From the NCBI GenBank assembly GCA_963735115.1, contig CAVTJR010000001.1:62001-126000 (forward strand): DNA of 64,000 nucleotides, written 5' to 3'. The notes below the pieces were generated by a model that saw only the letters and a list, made by a program, of their open reading frames with translations, made no database searches and was not told the origin of the DNA. This document shows positions 24,019 to 33,001 of this stretch, piece after piece (positions within the stretch are counted from its first letter, which is position 1; each line of letters begins with the position of its first letter). The stretch is from JAKACA01 sp963735115. Its GTDB lineage: Bacteria > Actinomycetota > Acidimicrobiia > Acidimicrobiales > Bog-793. Position numbers and translations under genes: made by a program.

Positions 24019-25365
24019 GGCAGCTCCGCCGCCTCCCCGACGCCGGCGAGACCCCTCGCAGGCGCACCACGACGCCCTCCGCTACCGGCCCCGTCCCGCA
24101 CGGCGCGGGCCTGCTCCTCGAGGAGCACCCGGTACTGCTCGGCCGTCAAGCGAGCCGTCACCGGCCAGGTGAACCGCTCGAGCGTCCGCTTGCGGCCGGC
24201 CGCGCCGAGGCGGGCCCGCAGATCGGCATCACCGAGCGCCCGCAGCAGGCCAGCGGCCAGCGCTCCGGGGTCGTTCGGCTGCACGAGCAGGGCGGTGACC
24301 CCATCGGTGCCGGCAACCTCCGGCAGCGCGCCGCCGGTTGTGGCCACGAGGGTCACACCGCTCGCCATCGCCTCGATCGCCGGCAACGAGAACCCCTCGT
24401 AGAGCGACGGCACGACCGCCACCTCGGCCGAGGCATACAGCTCGGACAGCTCGTCGTCAGAGATGCCCGAGAGGAAACGCACAGCGCCCTCGACGCCGAG
24501 ACGGTCGAGCACCGCAGGCACGACGCTGCCGTCCCGCAGGCGCCCGACGACGACGAGGTGGGCGTCGCATCGCTCCGTGCGCACCTTGGCAAGCGCCTCG
24601 AGGAGCGGAACGAGCCCTTTCATGGGCACGTCGGCGCTGGCAGTCGTCACGAGGCGACCGGGCACCCGTGCGATCTCGGCGCGTGGCCGGAAGACCGTCT
24701 CGTCGACTCCGACGGGCACGACCGCCATCCGCGACGGCTCGACGCCGAGCTGGGCGGCGATGTCACGGCGGGACGACTCCGACACGGTGACCACGCGGGG
24801 GATCTCGCGGGCGACCCGCCGTTGCATCTCGATGAACCCGTACCAGCGACGCAGCGTCAGCCGGCGACGAATGGTCGTGGCGTGCGAGAGATCGAGCTCG
24901 CGGTCGACGGTGATCGGGTGGTGGATCGTCCCGAGCAGCGGCCAACCGTCCGCCATGATGCCGAGAAGACCGCTCCCGAGCGACTGGTTGTCGTGCACGA
25001 CGTCGAAGTCGCCTCTGCGGGCGGCGAGCAGCTTCCTCGCCCGCAGAGTGAAGGTGCGCGGCTCCGGGAAACCGGCCGTGCACATGATCCCGAACTCGAG
25101 AGCGTCGATGGAGGTCCTGAATTCGGAGAGCCGCGGCACGCGGAACGGATTCTGGCTCCCGATACAGGTCGAGGCTCGCCACGGGCACGAAACCCACCCC
25201 GTCCTCCAGCTCCGGGTACGGCTGCCCGGAGAAGACCGTCACCTCGTGGCCGAGCCTCGTCAGCTCGTTCGTGAGGTGGCGGGTGTAGACACCCTGACCG
25301 CCACAACGCGGGTTGCCCCGATAGACGAGATACGCGACGCGAAGCCGCTCCGCATCAGCGTGCAT
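24012..25365 (-). pseudogene. Family 4 glycosyltransferase, apparent single-base frameshift
   Basis: ATG 25365 opens RVAYLVYRGNPRCGGQGVYT, the N-terminal Rossmann half with its Gly-rich nucleotide-sugar loop, up to ASLDLYREPE. The rest is in the next frame: LSEFRTSIDALEFGIMCTAG to the C-terminal half with VVGRLRDGS and YEGFSLPAIEAMASG (E-x7-E). Removing one base at about 25153 gives REPNPFRVPRLSEF, the expected continuous family sequence of 450 residues. Sequence error is the likelier explanation. It probably starts the GT4 / methyltransferase / toroid unit. Confidence 0.85.
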
Positions 25366-25528
25366 GATGCATCAAGACTTCCCCGCTTCGGTCCTGTGGC
25401 GCAACTTAGGTGTGCCGACCGCCTCCGTCCCTGCAGGAACAGCCGGAGGCGGAGCCGCCCGCGCTCGGGCAAGCAGGCGTCCACGACCCCCTCCAACCGC
25501 GCTGGCGGGGCGACGATAGCCTTGAGGT

Positions 25529-26779
25529 ATGGATCTGACTTATCCGCCCGAGGCCGAGGCGTTCCGCATCGAGGTTCGCGGCTGGCTCGAGGAGAACCTG
25601 CCACCTGGTTGGGGCCAGCCGGGCTTCTCGATGACGCCCGAGGAGCGTGCCTCGTTCCACAACGAGTGGACGAAGAAGCTGGCCCACGGCGGCTGGATCT
25701 GCGCCTCGTGGCCGAAGGAGTACGGCGGCCGAGGCCTCTCGCTCATGGAGAGCGTCGTGCTGAACGAGGAGTTCGCCCGCCTGAACGCCCCCATGCGGGC
25801 CGACTTCTTCGGCGACACGCTCGTCGGCCCCACGATCCTCAAATGGGGTAGCGAAGAGCAGAAGCAGTACTTCCTGCCCAAGATTCTCTCCGGCGAGATC
25901 TCATGGTGCCAAGGTTTCTCGGAGCCAGACTCGGGCAGCGACCTCGCCTCCTTGAAGACGCGCGCCGAGCTCGACGGGGACGAGTGGGTCATCAACGGGC
26001 AGAAGGTCTGGACCACCCAGGCCCAGGTCGCCGACTACGTGTTCCTGCTCGCTCGCACCGATCCGGATGCCTCGAAGCACAAGGGCATCTCTTACCTGCT
26101 CGTGCCCATGCGCCAGGCTGGCATCGAGGTGCGGCCGATCGCCCAGATCGACGGCTCGGCGGAGTTCAACGAGGTCTTCTTCACGAACGCTCGTTGCCCG
26201 CGGGAGAACGTCGTCGGGGGTGTCAACAACGGCTGGGCGGTCGCCATGGACACGTTGGGCTTCGAACGGGGCACTTCGGCGACGACGGGCCACCGGCGCT
26301 TCCTCAAGGAGCTGGAGGCGATCATCGCGGTCGCCAAGCGCAACGGGAAGAGCCAGGACCCGCTCGTGCGCCAGGGACTCGCCCAGGCGTGGTCGAAGGT
26401 GAAGATCATGCAGATCAACGGGCTGCGCACGCTGACCTCGGCCCTGAACGGCGACCATTCGACCGTCGCCCTCGGGGCGACCAACAAGATGTACTGGTCC
26501 GAGTATCACCGCGACACAATGGAGCTGGCGATGGACATCCTCGGTATGGAAGGCCAGGTCCTCCCGGAGGCGACGGCCGACAGCGAGGGGGACGACGTCG
26601 AGTTCATGCCCGGCATCGGCGCCCGCCACCGCAGGCCCGGTTACGCCGTGAGCCCGTTGCAAGCGAGCTTCTTCTTCTCCCGTTCCGAGACGATCTGGGG
26701 CGGAACGGCCCAGATCCAGCGGAACATCGTCGGCGAGCGAGTGCTCGGTCTGCCGAAGGAGCCCAAGGCTGGCGGTTGA
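25529..26779 (+). CDS. Acyl-CoA dehydrogenase
   Basis: 416 residues. It is an FAD-dependent oxidoreductase introducing the C2-C3 double bond in acyl-CoA. Complete family layout: N-terminal helical domain (DLTYPPEAEAFRIEVRGWLE), FAD contact motif CQGFSEPDSGSD, VINGQKVWTTQAQVADY, and the C-terminal signature WGGTAQIQRNIVGERVLGLP. It resembles the long-chain or sterol-side-chain FadE type of actinobacteria. The exact chain preference is unknown. It is followed by an aldo/keto reductase after a tandem array and is divergent from the GT4 gene. Confidence 0.95.
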   Translation: MDLTYPPEAEAFRIEVRGWLEENLPPGWGQPGFSMTPEERASFHNEWTKKLAHGGWICASWPKEYGGRGLSLMESVVLNEEFARLNAPMRADFFGDTLVGPTILKWGSEEQKQYFLPKILSGEISWCQGFSEPDSGSDLASLKTRAELDGDEWVINGQKVWTTQAQVADYVFLLARTDPDASKHKGISYLLVPMRQAGIEVRPIAQIDGSAEFNEVFFTNARCPRENVVGGVNNGWAVAMDTLGFERGTSATTGHRRFLKELEAIIAVAKRNGKSQDPLVRQGLAQAWSKVKIMQINGLRTLTSALNGDHSTVALGATNKMYWSEYHRDTMELAMDILGMEGQVLPEATADSEGDDVEFMPGIGARHRRPGYAVSPLQASFFFSRSETIWGGTAQIQRNIVGERVLGLPKEPKAGG

Positions 26780-26825
26780 GCCCCGTGCAGCCTGAGCCGG
26801 CTCGCGGGACCGGCGAGGGTTGCGC

Positions 26826-26891
26826 GGCGTGGGCTGCCGGCGTGGGCTGCCGGCGTGGGCTGCCGGCGTGGGCTTGACGGCGTGGGCTGGG
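26826..26891. repeat. Five-unit 13-bp tandem array
   Basis: Copies of GGCGTGGGCTGCC at 26826-26838, 26839-26851 and 26852-26864, then variants at 26865-26878 (14 bp) and 26879-26891. The array lies between the acyl-CoA dehydrogenase stop and the aldo/keto reductase start. One frame through it is open and would add a repetitive leader to the reductase, but the ATG at 26922 has its own ribosome-binding site. Confidence 0.8.
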
Positions 26892-26921
26892 CGGTGTGGT
26901 GCCGGTCCTAAGGTGACCGGA

Positions 26922-27983
26922 ATGCGCTACAGGACCCTCGGAAGCACCGGAATCCAAGTCAGCCCGTACTGCCTCGGGGCCATGATGTTCGGAAGTTGGG
27001 CCAACTCCGATCAGGACGAGGGCGTCCGGATCGTGCGGCGTGCCCTCGATGCCGGCATCAACTTCATCGACACGGCTGACGTTTACTCCCGTGGGGACTC
27101 CGAGGAGATCGTCGGCAAGGCGCTCAAGGGACGCCGCGACTCCGTCGTCCTCGCCACGAAGGTCCACGGCCAGATGGGTGATGACCCCCACGACCCCAAC
27201 CAGCAGGGCAACTCGCGGCGCTGGATCATCTACGAGGTGGAGCAGTCGCTCCGGCGCCTCGGCACGGACTACATCGACCTCTATCAGATCCACCGCCCGG
27301 ATCCTCGGACCGACATCGAGGTCACCCTCTCGGCCCTCTCCGACCTCGTCCACTCCGGCAAGGTGCGGGCGATCGGCTCGTCGACGTTCCCCGCCGAGCA
27401 GATCGTCGAGGCGCAGTGGGCAGCAGAGCGCAGAGGCCTCGAGCGGTTCCGCTGCGAGCAGCCTCCGTACTCGCTGTTCACCCGTGGCATCGAGGCGGCC
27501 GTCCTGCCGACGTGCGAGCGCTACGGCATGGGCGTGATCGCCTGGAGCCCGCTCGGCGGCGGCTGGCTGACGGGCCGCTATCGCAAGGGCACGGAGATCG
27601 ACATGACGAAGGGAAGGGCTTCCCGGCTGCCGGCTCGGTTCGACCCGGCCTTGCCGGGCAACCAGCGAAAGCTCGACCTCGTAGAGCAGCTGGAAGCGGT
27701 CGCCGCCGACGCCGGCACCTCCCTCATCCACCTGGCGATCGCCTTCGTCATCGCCCACCCGGCGGTGACGGCGGCCATCATCGGGCCTCGGACGATGGAG
27801 CAGCTGGAAGGCCTCCTCGCCGGCGTCGATGTCGTTCTCGACGACGCCACGCTCGACCGCCTCGACGAGATCGTCAAGCCCGGGCGGAACACGAACGCCG
27901 CTGACGGCGGCTGGGAGCCGCCCGCCCTCGCACAAGCCTGGAGGCGGCGGCGCCCGCCCGGGTTGCGGGCGGCGGCCGGCTGA
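26922..27983 (+). CDS. Aldo/keto reductase
   Basis: 353 residues from ATG 26922 (AAGGTG upstream). It is an NADPH-dependent carbonyl reductase of the TIM-barrel family. Catalytic tetrad residues are visible: Asp and Tyr in FIDTADVYSRGDSEE, Lys in LATKVHG and His in YQIHRPDP. The cofactor-binding end is VTAAIIGPRTMEQLEGLL. It resembles the voltage-gated-channel beta-subunit-like (YghZ/Tas-type) subgroup. The C-terminal 20 residues are Arg/Pro-rich. Substrate unknown. Likely cotranscribed with the acyl-CoA dehydrogenases on either side. Confidence 0.9.
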   Translation: MRYRTLGSTGIQVSPYCLGAMMFGSWANSDQDEGVRIVRRALDAGINFIDTADVYSRGDSEEIVGKALKGRRDSVVLATKVHGQMGDDPHDPNQQGNSRRWIIYEVEQSLRRLGTDYIDLYQIHRPDPRTDIEVTLSALSDLVHSGKVRAIGSSTFPAEQIVEAQWAAERRGLERFRCEQPPYSLFTRGIEAAVLPTCERYGMGVIAWSPLGGGWLTGRYRKGTEIDMTKGRASRLPARFDPALPGNQRKLDLVEQLEAVAADAGTSLIHLAIAFVIAHPAVTAAIIGPRTMEQLEGLLAGVDVVLDDATLDRLDEIVKPGRNTNAADGGWEPPALAQAWRRRRPPGLRAAAG

Positions 27984-28049
27984 CTTAAGGGCTGCGTTTC
28001 GCCCGCGTGCGGGCAGAGCGCGAGAATCGGCCTGACTCGAGGAGGACGC

Positions 28050-29876
28050 ATGCTCCCTGATTACGCCGAATACACCCAGGCAATCGGCCTCGACTGGTAT
28101 GCCGCCGACCCGAACCTGCGTCTCCTGCTCGACCGCCTCCTCCCTGACGCCGGCGAGCGGGAGTTCGCCGAGGGTGTCGTCTCGCGTTACGGCGAGCTCG
28201 TGGGGCACACGGTGGCCGCGAATGCGGAAGCCTCCGACAAGCACGGGCCGGTGCTCGTCCGCTATGACCGGTGGGGCAACGACGTCGGCCGCATCGAGCA
28301 CAGCGCCACCTGGGTGGAGAACAAGGCGGAGCTCGTCCGGGCGGGTTTCGCGGGGGGGTTGCAGGCACATTCCGCCCGGTCGGTGCCTGCCGTCGTCACC
28401 GCCGCCGTCTCCTACCTCGTCTCCCAGGCCGAGACGGCCGCCTACTGCGCCCTCGGAATGACGAGCGGAGCGGCCGACATCGTGGAGCGGTACGCACCCG
28501 CGTCGGTGCGCGAGGAGATCCTCGGTCGGCTGACGTCGCTCGACCCAGAGGAGTCCTGGGAGGGAGGCATGTTCCTCACCGAGCGCCAGGGCGGGAGCGA
28601 CGTCGGCGCCAACACGACCCGCGCCGTCGAGGACGGCGAGGAGTGGCGATTGTTCGGCGACAAGCACTTCTGCTCGAACGTCGATGCCGACGTTTTCATC
28701 GTGCTGGCTCGCCCGGCGGGGGCGCCGTCGGGCAGCCGCGGGTTGGCCACCTTCATCGTGCCTCGCCGCCTGCCGGACGGCAGCGAGAACGGTTTTCACG
28801 TCAAGCGTCTCAAGGCGAAGCTCGGCACCGTCGCCGTGCCCACCGGCGAAGTCACCCTCGACGGCGCACTCGCCTGGCTGGCAGGCCCGCAGGCGAAGGC
28901 GGCTGGCGAGGCCGTCTCCAACGGGCACGACCCGGACACCGCCCGTGACGGCAGAGGGCTCAACCGCATGATGGAGATGGTCAACGGGAGCCGCTTCGGC
29001 GTCGCACTCATGAGCCTCGGCATCCACCGGCGCTCCTGGTTCGAAGCTGCCATCTACGCCGCCAACCGCCAGCAGTTCGGTCACCGGATCGACTCCTACC
29101 CGCTCGTCCGCGAGACCCTCGTCGACCTGCTCACTGATCTCGAAGCGGGCCTCAGCCTGAGTTTCGAGTGCGCGGCGGCAAACCGCACGGCGCCGTCGGC
29201 GGAAGAAGGCGCGATGTTCCGCCGTATCGCCATCCCGCTCGCCAAGCTGCGCTCCTGTCGCGTCGGGCTCGAGTCGACCATGCACGCGCTCGAGGTCTTC
29301 GGCGGCAACGGCTACATGGAGGACTGGCCGGTCGCCCGCCAGCTGCGTGACGCCCAGTGCCACACGATCTGGGAAGGCACGGAGAACATCTGCTGCATCG
29401 ACGTGCGGCGGGCCATGCGTTCGGAGAACGGCGACGAGGCCGTGCTACGCCGGATCGAGCGGGCGCTCGAGGTGGGCGCCTCCGCCCGCGGGGCTCTCGG
29501 AGTGCTGGACGGGCCGCTGGCGGCCGTGCGGGCGGCTCGCGACGAGCTGGCCGAGGCGGTCAGCTACCTCCGGTCCGCCCCGGAGGACCTGGCGTTGCTG
29601 CAGCTGCGGCGCTTTTCTTACCTCATGGCGGACACGCTCGAAGGTGCCTTGCTCTGCGAGGAGGCGGTCTGGTCGCTCGGACGCGATGGCGACGCCCGCA
29701 AGGCCGTCGTTGCCCGTCGGTTCGCCGGGCGGCGACTCGCCAGCCAGCCCCTTCGCGGCATCACTGACCCGGACCGGACCGTCATCGACCTGTTCGAGCC
29801 GATCGTGCGCTACGGCCAGATCGACCCGGCCGACGCACTGCGAGTGGCCGGTGGAGCGGTGGCAGCCCCCGCCTGA
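28050..29876 (+). CDS. Acyl-CoA dehydrogenase, AidB-like long form
   Basis: 608 residues, about 200 longer than the enzyme at 25529. FAD-binding motif is FLTERQGGSDVGANTT. Other blocks are HFCSNVDADVFIVLA, QFGHRIDSYPLVRETL, EVFGGNGYMEDWP and the C-terminal CHTIWEGTENICCIDV. The long N-terminal (about 150 residues) and C-terminal (about 140 residues) helical additions fit the AidB/FadE-long group. E. coli AidB binds DNA and is linked to alkylation stress, but most homologues are not tested. Strong AGGAGG upstream of ATG 28050. Confidence 0.9.
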   Translation: MLPDYAEYTQAIGLDWYAADPNLRLLLDRLLPDAGEREFAEGVVSRYGELVGHTVAANAEASDKHGPVLVRYDRWGNDVGRIEHSATWVENKAELVRAGFAGGLQAHSARSVPAVVTAAVSYLVSQAETAAYCALGMTSGAADIVERYAPASVREEILGRLTSLDPEESWEGGMFLTERQGGSDVGANTTRAVEDGEEWRLFGDKHFCSNVDADVFIVLARPAGAPSGSRGLATFIVPRRLPDGSENGFHVKRLKAKLGTVAVPTGEVTLDGALAWLAGPQAKAAGEAVSNGHDPDTARDGRGLNRMMEMVNGSRFGVALMSLGIHRRSWFEAAIYAANRQQFGHRIDSYPLVRETLVDLLTDLEAGLSLSFECAAANRTAPSAEEGAMFRRIAIPLAKLRSCRVGLESTMHALEVFGGNGYMEDWPVARQLRDAQCHTIWEGTENICCIDVRRAMRSENGDEAVLRRIERALEVGASARGALGVLDGPLAAVRAARDELAEAVSYLRSAPEDLALLQLRRFSYLMADTLEGALLCEEAVWSLGRDGDARKAVVARRFAGRRLASQPLRGITDPDRTVIDLFEPIVRYGQIDPADALRVAGGAVAAPA

Positions 29877-29993
29877 GGCGGCATTGGGTGCGTGGGACCG
29901 CCCGCACATGGCAACCTCAAGCCCAAAGCGACCAAACCGGGCGTTTTTGGTCAGTTCAGGTAAACAGTTCGCCCGAGCCGAGCTCGGAGTACC

Positions 29994-30242
29994 TCAGATC
30001 CAGTTGGGTCCCGCCAGCGCCTCCGTGCCAAGCCTGCCGGCGCCGCCATGAAGGCCCATCCCGGGTCGATTGAGACGGCTCACCACGATCGGGGTCGGGC
30101 GGTTGTGGCGAACGGGTGCCGGCGCCGGCCGGGTCGTGACGACCGCCCCCGTGGCAGCGACCAGGAGCAGGCCCGCCACCATCAAGAGGGGTTTGGTGGA
30201 TGGTCGTGACGGCTCTGACGGACGCTGCGCTCGACTCCTCAT
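29994..30242 (-). CDS. Possible small single-pass membrane or secreted protein
   Basis: 82 residues from ATG 30242 with a good GGAGG Shine-Dalgarno 6 bases upstream. Residues about 1-17 are polar and basic, and about 18-36 form a hydrophobic helix (PLLMVAGLLLVAATGAVV). The tail is Pro/Arg/Gly-rich with no family resemblance. The signal-anchor layout and ribosome-binding site make it plausible, but the tail could be non-coding. It occupies most of the gap between the AidB-like and NifU-like genes. Confidence 0.4.
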   Translation of the reverse strand: MRSRAQRPSEPSRPSTKPLLMVAGLLLVAATGAVVTTRPAPAPVRHNRPTPIVVSRLNRPGMGLHGGAGRLGTEALAGPNWI

Positions 30243-30361
30243 GTTGCCTCCAGCGCTTCCTCAGCCGGTTCGTACCGGCTCGTACAAGATGAGACGCTCG
30301 AGAGACACGATTGGTTGCGAGGAAAATCGTCTTGGCAGGCCGCCGCCATCTACCAGGCCCG

Positions 30362-30441
30362 GCCTTGGGACGACAGAACTGCCTTGGGACGACAGAACTG
30401 CCTTGGGCTACGACAGAACGGCCTCGGGCTGCGACAGAACG
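30362..30441. repeat. Four-unit 19-21 bp tandem array
   Basis: GCCTTGGGACGACAGAACT occurs twice exactly (30362-30380, 30381-30399). Two 21-bp variants follow (30400-30420 and 30421-30441) that insert TA or change bases around CGACAGAAC. The array ends a few bases after the NifU-like stop codon (30447-30449 on the minus strand). Confidence 0.85.
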
Positions 30442-30446
30442 ATGGC

Positions 30447-30863
30447 CTACTGAGCCCGCGGGACATAACCGCCGCGGCCGAGCGAGGAGCTCTCGAGGAA
30501 GTCGATGTTCTCGTCGACACCACCACGGACCTCAGTCACCCAGCTCAGCCGCTGCCGCATGAGTCGCTCGACCCCGCCTTGCAGCGTCAGGCCGGCGATG
30601 GCGCACGAGCCGCAGGCACCCTGTAGCTGCACCTCGACGATGCCGGCGTCGTAATCGACGTCGACGAGGACGAGGTCTCCCCCGTCCGCTTGCACCGCTG
30701 GGCGCATGAGCTCCATGAGCTGGTGGAGGGCGGCTTGGCGGGCGGCACGCTCGGCGTCGTCGATGAGCCCGCCGCCGGGGCTGGGCTCGGGGTTGGACGC
30801 CGGCGCCTCGGGCGACGCGGTCCGCCTCTCGCTCGTGTCATCGTTGATGTCGGTCTCTGGCAC
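30447..30863 (-). CDS. NifU-like C-terminal-domain Fe-S scaffold protein
   Basis: 138 residues from GTG 30863, chosen for its AAGGAG ribosome-binding site at 7-base spacing; the frame continues to 30962 without support. An acidic, Pro-rich N-terminal tail of about 45 residues precedes the NifU domain. That domain contains MRPAVQADGGDLVLVDVDYD and the cluster motif GACGSCAIAGLTLQGGVE (C-x2-C). Such domains assemble and transfer iron-sulfur clusters (Nfu function). No sufS or sufU gene is nearby. Divergent from the nucleotidyltransferase gene. Confidence 0.9.
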   Translation of the reverse strand: MPETDINDDTSERRTASPEAPASNPEPSPGGGLIDDAERAARQAALHQLMELMRPAVQADGGDLVLVDVDYDAGIVEVQLQGACGSCAIAGLTLQGGVERLMRQRLSWVTEVRGGVDENIDFLESSSLGRGGYVPRAQ

Positions 30864-31003
30864 GTAAAACTCCTTGGGCCCGGGGCGGATACCGCGGCGC
30901 AGGAGTCGGCTCCCACTGCCTCCGACCCCAAGGCCGGGCACCACCACCGGATGGTCCTGCATGAATGATACGAACGCCGGACGCGGCGCCGTACAGTTCT
31001 CCC

Positions 31004-31852
31004 GTGCAACTCGTCGTGATGGCAGCGGGTCACGGTACGCGTTTTGGTGGGTTGAAACAGCTGGCGCCGATCGGTCCGAAGGGTGAGGCCCTCATGGACT
31101 ACACCGCCTGGGACGCCCAGGAGGCCGGCTTCGAAAGCGTCGTGCTCGTCGTGCGTCACGAGATACGCCAGGAGCTGTTGGACCACATCGCCGCTTACTG
31201 GCCGCCCGAGTTGCGGGTGAGCTCGGTCACACAGGGCCCGATCCCCGGCACTGCGCAGGCGGTCGCTTCCACTGAAGAGCTCGTCGAAGGCTCGTTCGGC
31301 GTCGTCAACGCCGACGATCTCTACGGCCCGGCCGCAATGAAGCGGCTCGCCACCGAGGTCGAGGGTCTCGGCCCAGACGAGCACCTCATCGTCGGGTACC
31401 GGCTCGATCAGACGGTGCTGACGGACGCCGCCGTCACTCGCGGCGTCTGCGTCACGACACCGGATGGCTATCTCGACGTGCTGCGTGAGCAGACGGTCAA
31501 GCGCAAGTCATCAGGCACGGGCTTCACCGGCCGAGCGATCGGTGCGCCCGCCAGTGACCCGCCCGCCGACTTGAGCGGGGAGGAGATCGTGTCGATGAAC
31601 CTGTGGGGTTTCTCAGAGGGGATCTACGACGACCTCGACCGCGCCCTCGCCCGCTTCGACCCCGAAACGGCCCCCCATGCAGAGGGAAAACCGCCCGAGC
31701 TGCTGCTTCCGGACGTGGTCAGCCACTTGGTGGCGACGGACCTCGCCCGCGTGCGAGTCGTCCAGACGAGCGGCCGCTGCATCGGGCTCACGCACCCCGA
31801 CGACGTCCCCCTCGTGCGCGAGATCGTGGCAGCCGAGCGGCTGCAGCACTGA
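31004..31852 (+). CDS. GT-A-fold sugar-phosphate nucleotidyltransferase-like protein
   Basis: 282 residues from GTG 31004; an ATG at 30965 would add 13 unsupported residues. The nucleotide-binding loop is VVMAAGHGTRFGGLKQL (G-x-G-T-R plus Lys). FGVVNADDLYGP supplies the metal-binding Asp, and EIVSMNLWGFSEGIYDDL is a typical later motif. The family joins NTP to a sugar phosphate. The actual sugar is not identifiable. No pathway neighbours are adjacent, so it may serve envelope glycan synthesis generally. Confidence 0.8.
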   Translation: MQLVVMAAGHGTRFGGLKQLAPIGPKGEALMDYTAWDAQEAGFESVVLVVRHEIRQELLDHIAAYWPPELRVSSVTQGPIPGTAQAVASTEELVEGSFGVVNADDLYGPAAMKRLATEVEGLGPDEHLIVGYRLDQTVLTDAAVTRGVCVTTPDGYLDVLREQTVKRKSSGTGFTGRAIGAPASDPPADLSGEEIVSMNLWGFSEGIYDDLDRALARFDPETAPHAEGKPPELLLPDVVSHLVATDLARVRVVQTSGRCIGLTHPDDVPLVREIVAAERLQH

Positions 31853-31886
31853 CGAGTTCGACGAGTTCGACGAGTTCGACTAGTTC
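31851..31886. repeat. Four 9-bp repeats spanning two converging stop codons
   Basis: GACGAGTTC at 31851-31859, 31860-31868 and 31869-31877, then GACTAGTTC at 31878-31886. The first unit overlaps the TGA of the nucleotidyltransferase (31850-31852). The variant base in the last unit creates the TAG of the convergent nitronate monooxygenase gene (31880-31882 on the minus strand). Confidence 0.8.
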
Positions 31887-33001
31887 TGGAGCAATTCCGC
31901 CAGCCGTTCCGCCGCTCCCGCAAAACCTTCCACCATCTCGAAGACCACCTGTCGCGCCGGCTTGACCGAGTTCATGCGCGAGACGATCTGGCCAACGGGG
32001 ATGCCCAGCAGCTCGCTCACGTCGGAGCGGGCGATGCGACGCTGGGCGTCTGCGGTGAGCATGTACTGGAGGGGCATCGGCAACGTACCCGGCGACTCGG
32101 GCGCTTCCCAGGCTTCTGTCCACGCCGTGCGCAGCTGGCGGGCGGGCTTGCCCGTGAGCGCCCGGGAACGGGCCGTGTCCCTCGAGCCGGCAGACAAGAG
32201 CTTGGAGATCAGCTTTGGCGACATGTCGCTCTCGGCCGTCGTCAGCCAGATGGATCCGCACCAGACGCCCTCGGCACCGAGCGCGAGGGCGGCCGCGACC
32301 TGGCGGCCGTCACCGATACCGCCGGCCGCCAGCACCGGGATGGGCGCGACGGCATCGACGACGTCGGGCACGAGCACCATGGTCGTGATCTCGCCGGTGT
32401 GGCCACCCGCCTCGTAGCCGGAGGCGACGATGATGTCGACGCCGTTGCGTACCTGGCTCTCGGCCTGCGAGACCGACCCGACGAGGGCGGCGACAACGAC
32501 GCCCTGATCGTGCGCCATCTGCACGACGTCGGGTGGGGGCGGCCCGAGAGCGTTGGCCAAGAGCTTGATCGGGTGCTCGAGGGCGATGTCGACGAGCGGC
32601 CGAGCACCCTCGTGGGTCCAGCCGAGCAAGCGGTGGACGTCCTCGTCCGCTGGCAGCGGGGCGACGCCGTAGCGGTCGAGCACCTCCTCGACATAGGCGC
32701 GGTGTCCCGCCGGGATGAGCTCGTCGAGGATGGAGGCCAGCTCGGCGTTGGAGGCATCGGCCGGGAGATCGCCGGCGCCGGCGTAAGAAGCCGGCATGAC
32801 GACATCGACGCCGTAGGGCTTGCCTGCGACGTGAGCGTCGATCCAGTCGAGCTCGATCGCCAGCTGCTCGGGCGTGAAGGCCAACGCCCCCAGCACGCCG
32901 AAGCCACCGGCGTTGCTGACGGCCGCCACGACGTCCCGGCAGTGGGAGAAGGCGAAGATCGGGAACTCGATGCCGAGGGACTCGGAGAGTCGGGTCTTCA
33001 T
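31880..33001 (-). CDS. Nitronate monooxygenase / 2-nitropropane dioxygenase family flavoprotein
   Basis: 373 residues from ATG 33001, overlapping the upstream acyl-CoA synthetase stop by ATGA. FMN-binding TIM-barrel motifs: PIFAFSHCRDVVAAVSNAGG at the start, VDIIVASGYEAGGHTGE (active-site His region), VLAAGGIGDGRQVAAALALG and GVWCGSIWL. Many annotated members are not nitronate oxidases but FMN-dependent enoyl reductases or other oxidases. The overlap with an acyl-CoA ligase suggests a role in CoA-thioester metabolism (inference). Confidence 0.85.
   Translation of the reverse strand: MKTRLSESLGIEFPIFAFSHCRDVVAAVSNAGGFGVLGALAFTPEQLAIELDWIDAHVAGKPYGVDVVMPASYAGAGDLPADASNAELASILDELIPAGHRAYVEEVLDRYGVAPLPADEDVHRLLGWTHEGARPLVDIALEHPIKLLANALGPPPPDVVQMAHDQGVVVAALVGSVSQAESQVRNGVDIIVASGYEAGGHTGEITTMVLVPDVVDAVAPIPVLAAGGIGDGRQVAAALALGAEGVWCGSIWLTTAESDMSPKLISKLLSAGSRDTARSRALTGKPARQLRTAWTEAWEAPESPGTLPMPLQYMLTADAQRRIARSDVSELLGIPVGQIVSRMNSVKPARQVVFEMVEGFAGAAERLAELLQN

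Noticed and set aside
22235..24070. 611-codon protein joining methyltransferase region and toroid
   Set aside because: The first 250 codons overlap the methyltransferase in another frame and have no family pattern. The GTG 23308 with 4-bp overlap is the natural start.
26604..29363. Very long minus-strand open frame (919 codons)
   Set aside because: It is antisense to an acyl-CoA dehydrogenase, an aldo/keto reductase and part of the AidB-like gene, all with clear family motifs. High-GC codon use leaves the opposite strand open. No protein family is visible in it.
30362..30441. Possible CRISPR array
   Set aside because: Units are contiguous with no spacers, only four copies, and no cas genes occur in the window. 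It is a simple tandem array.
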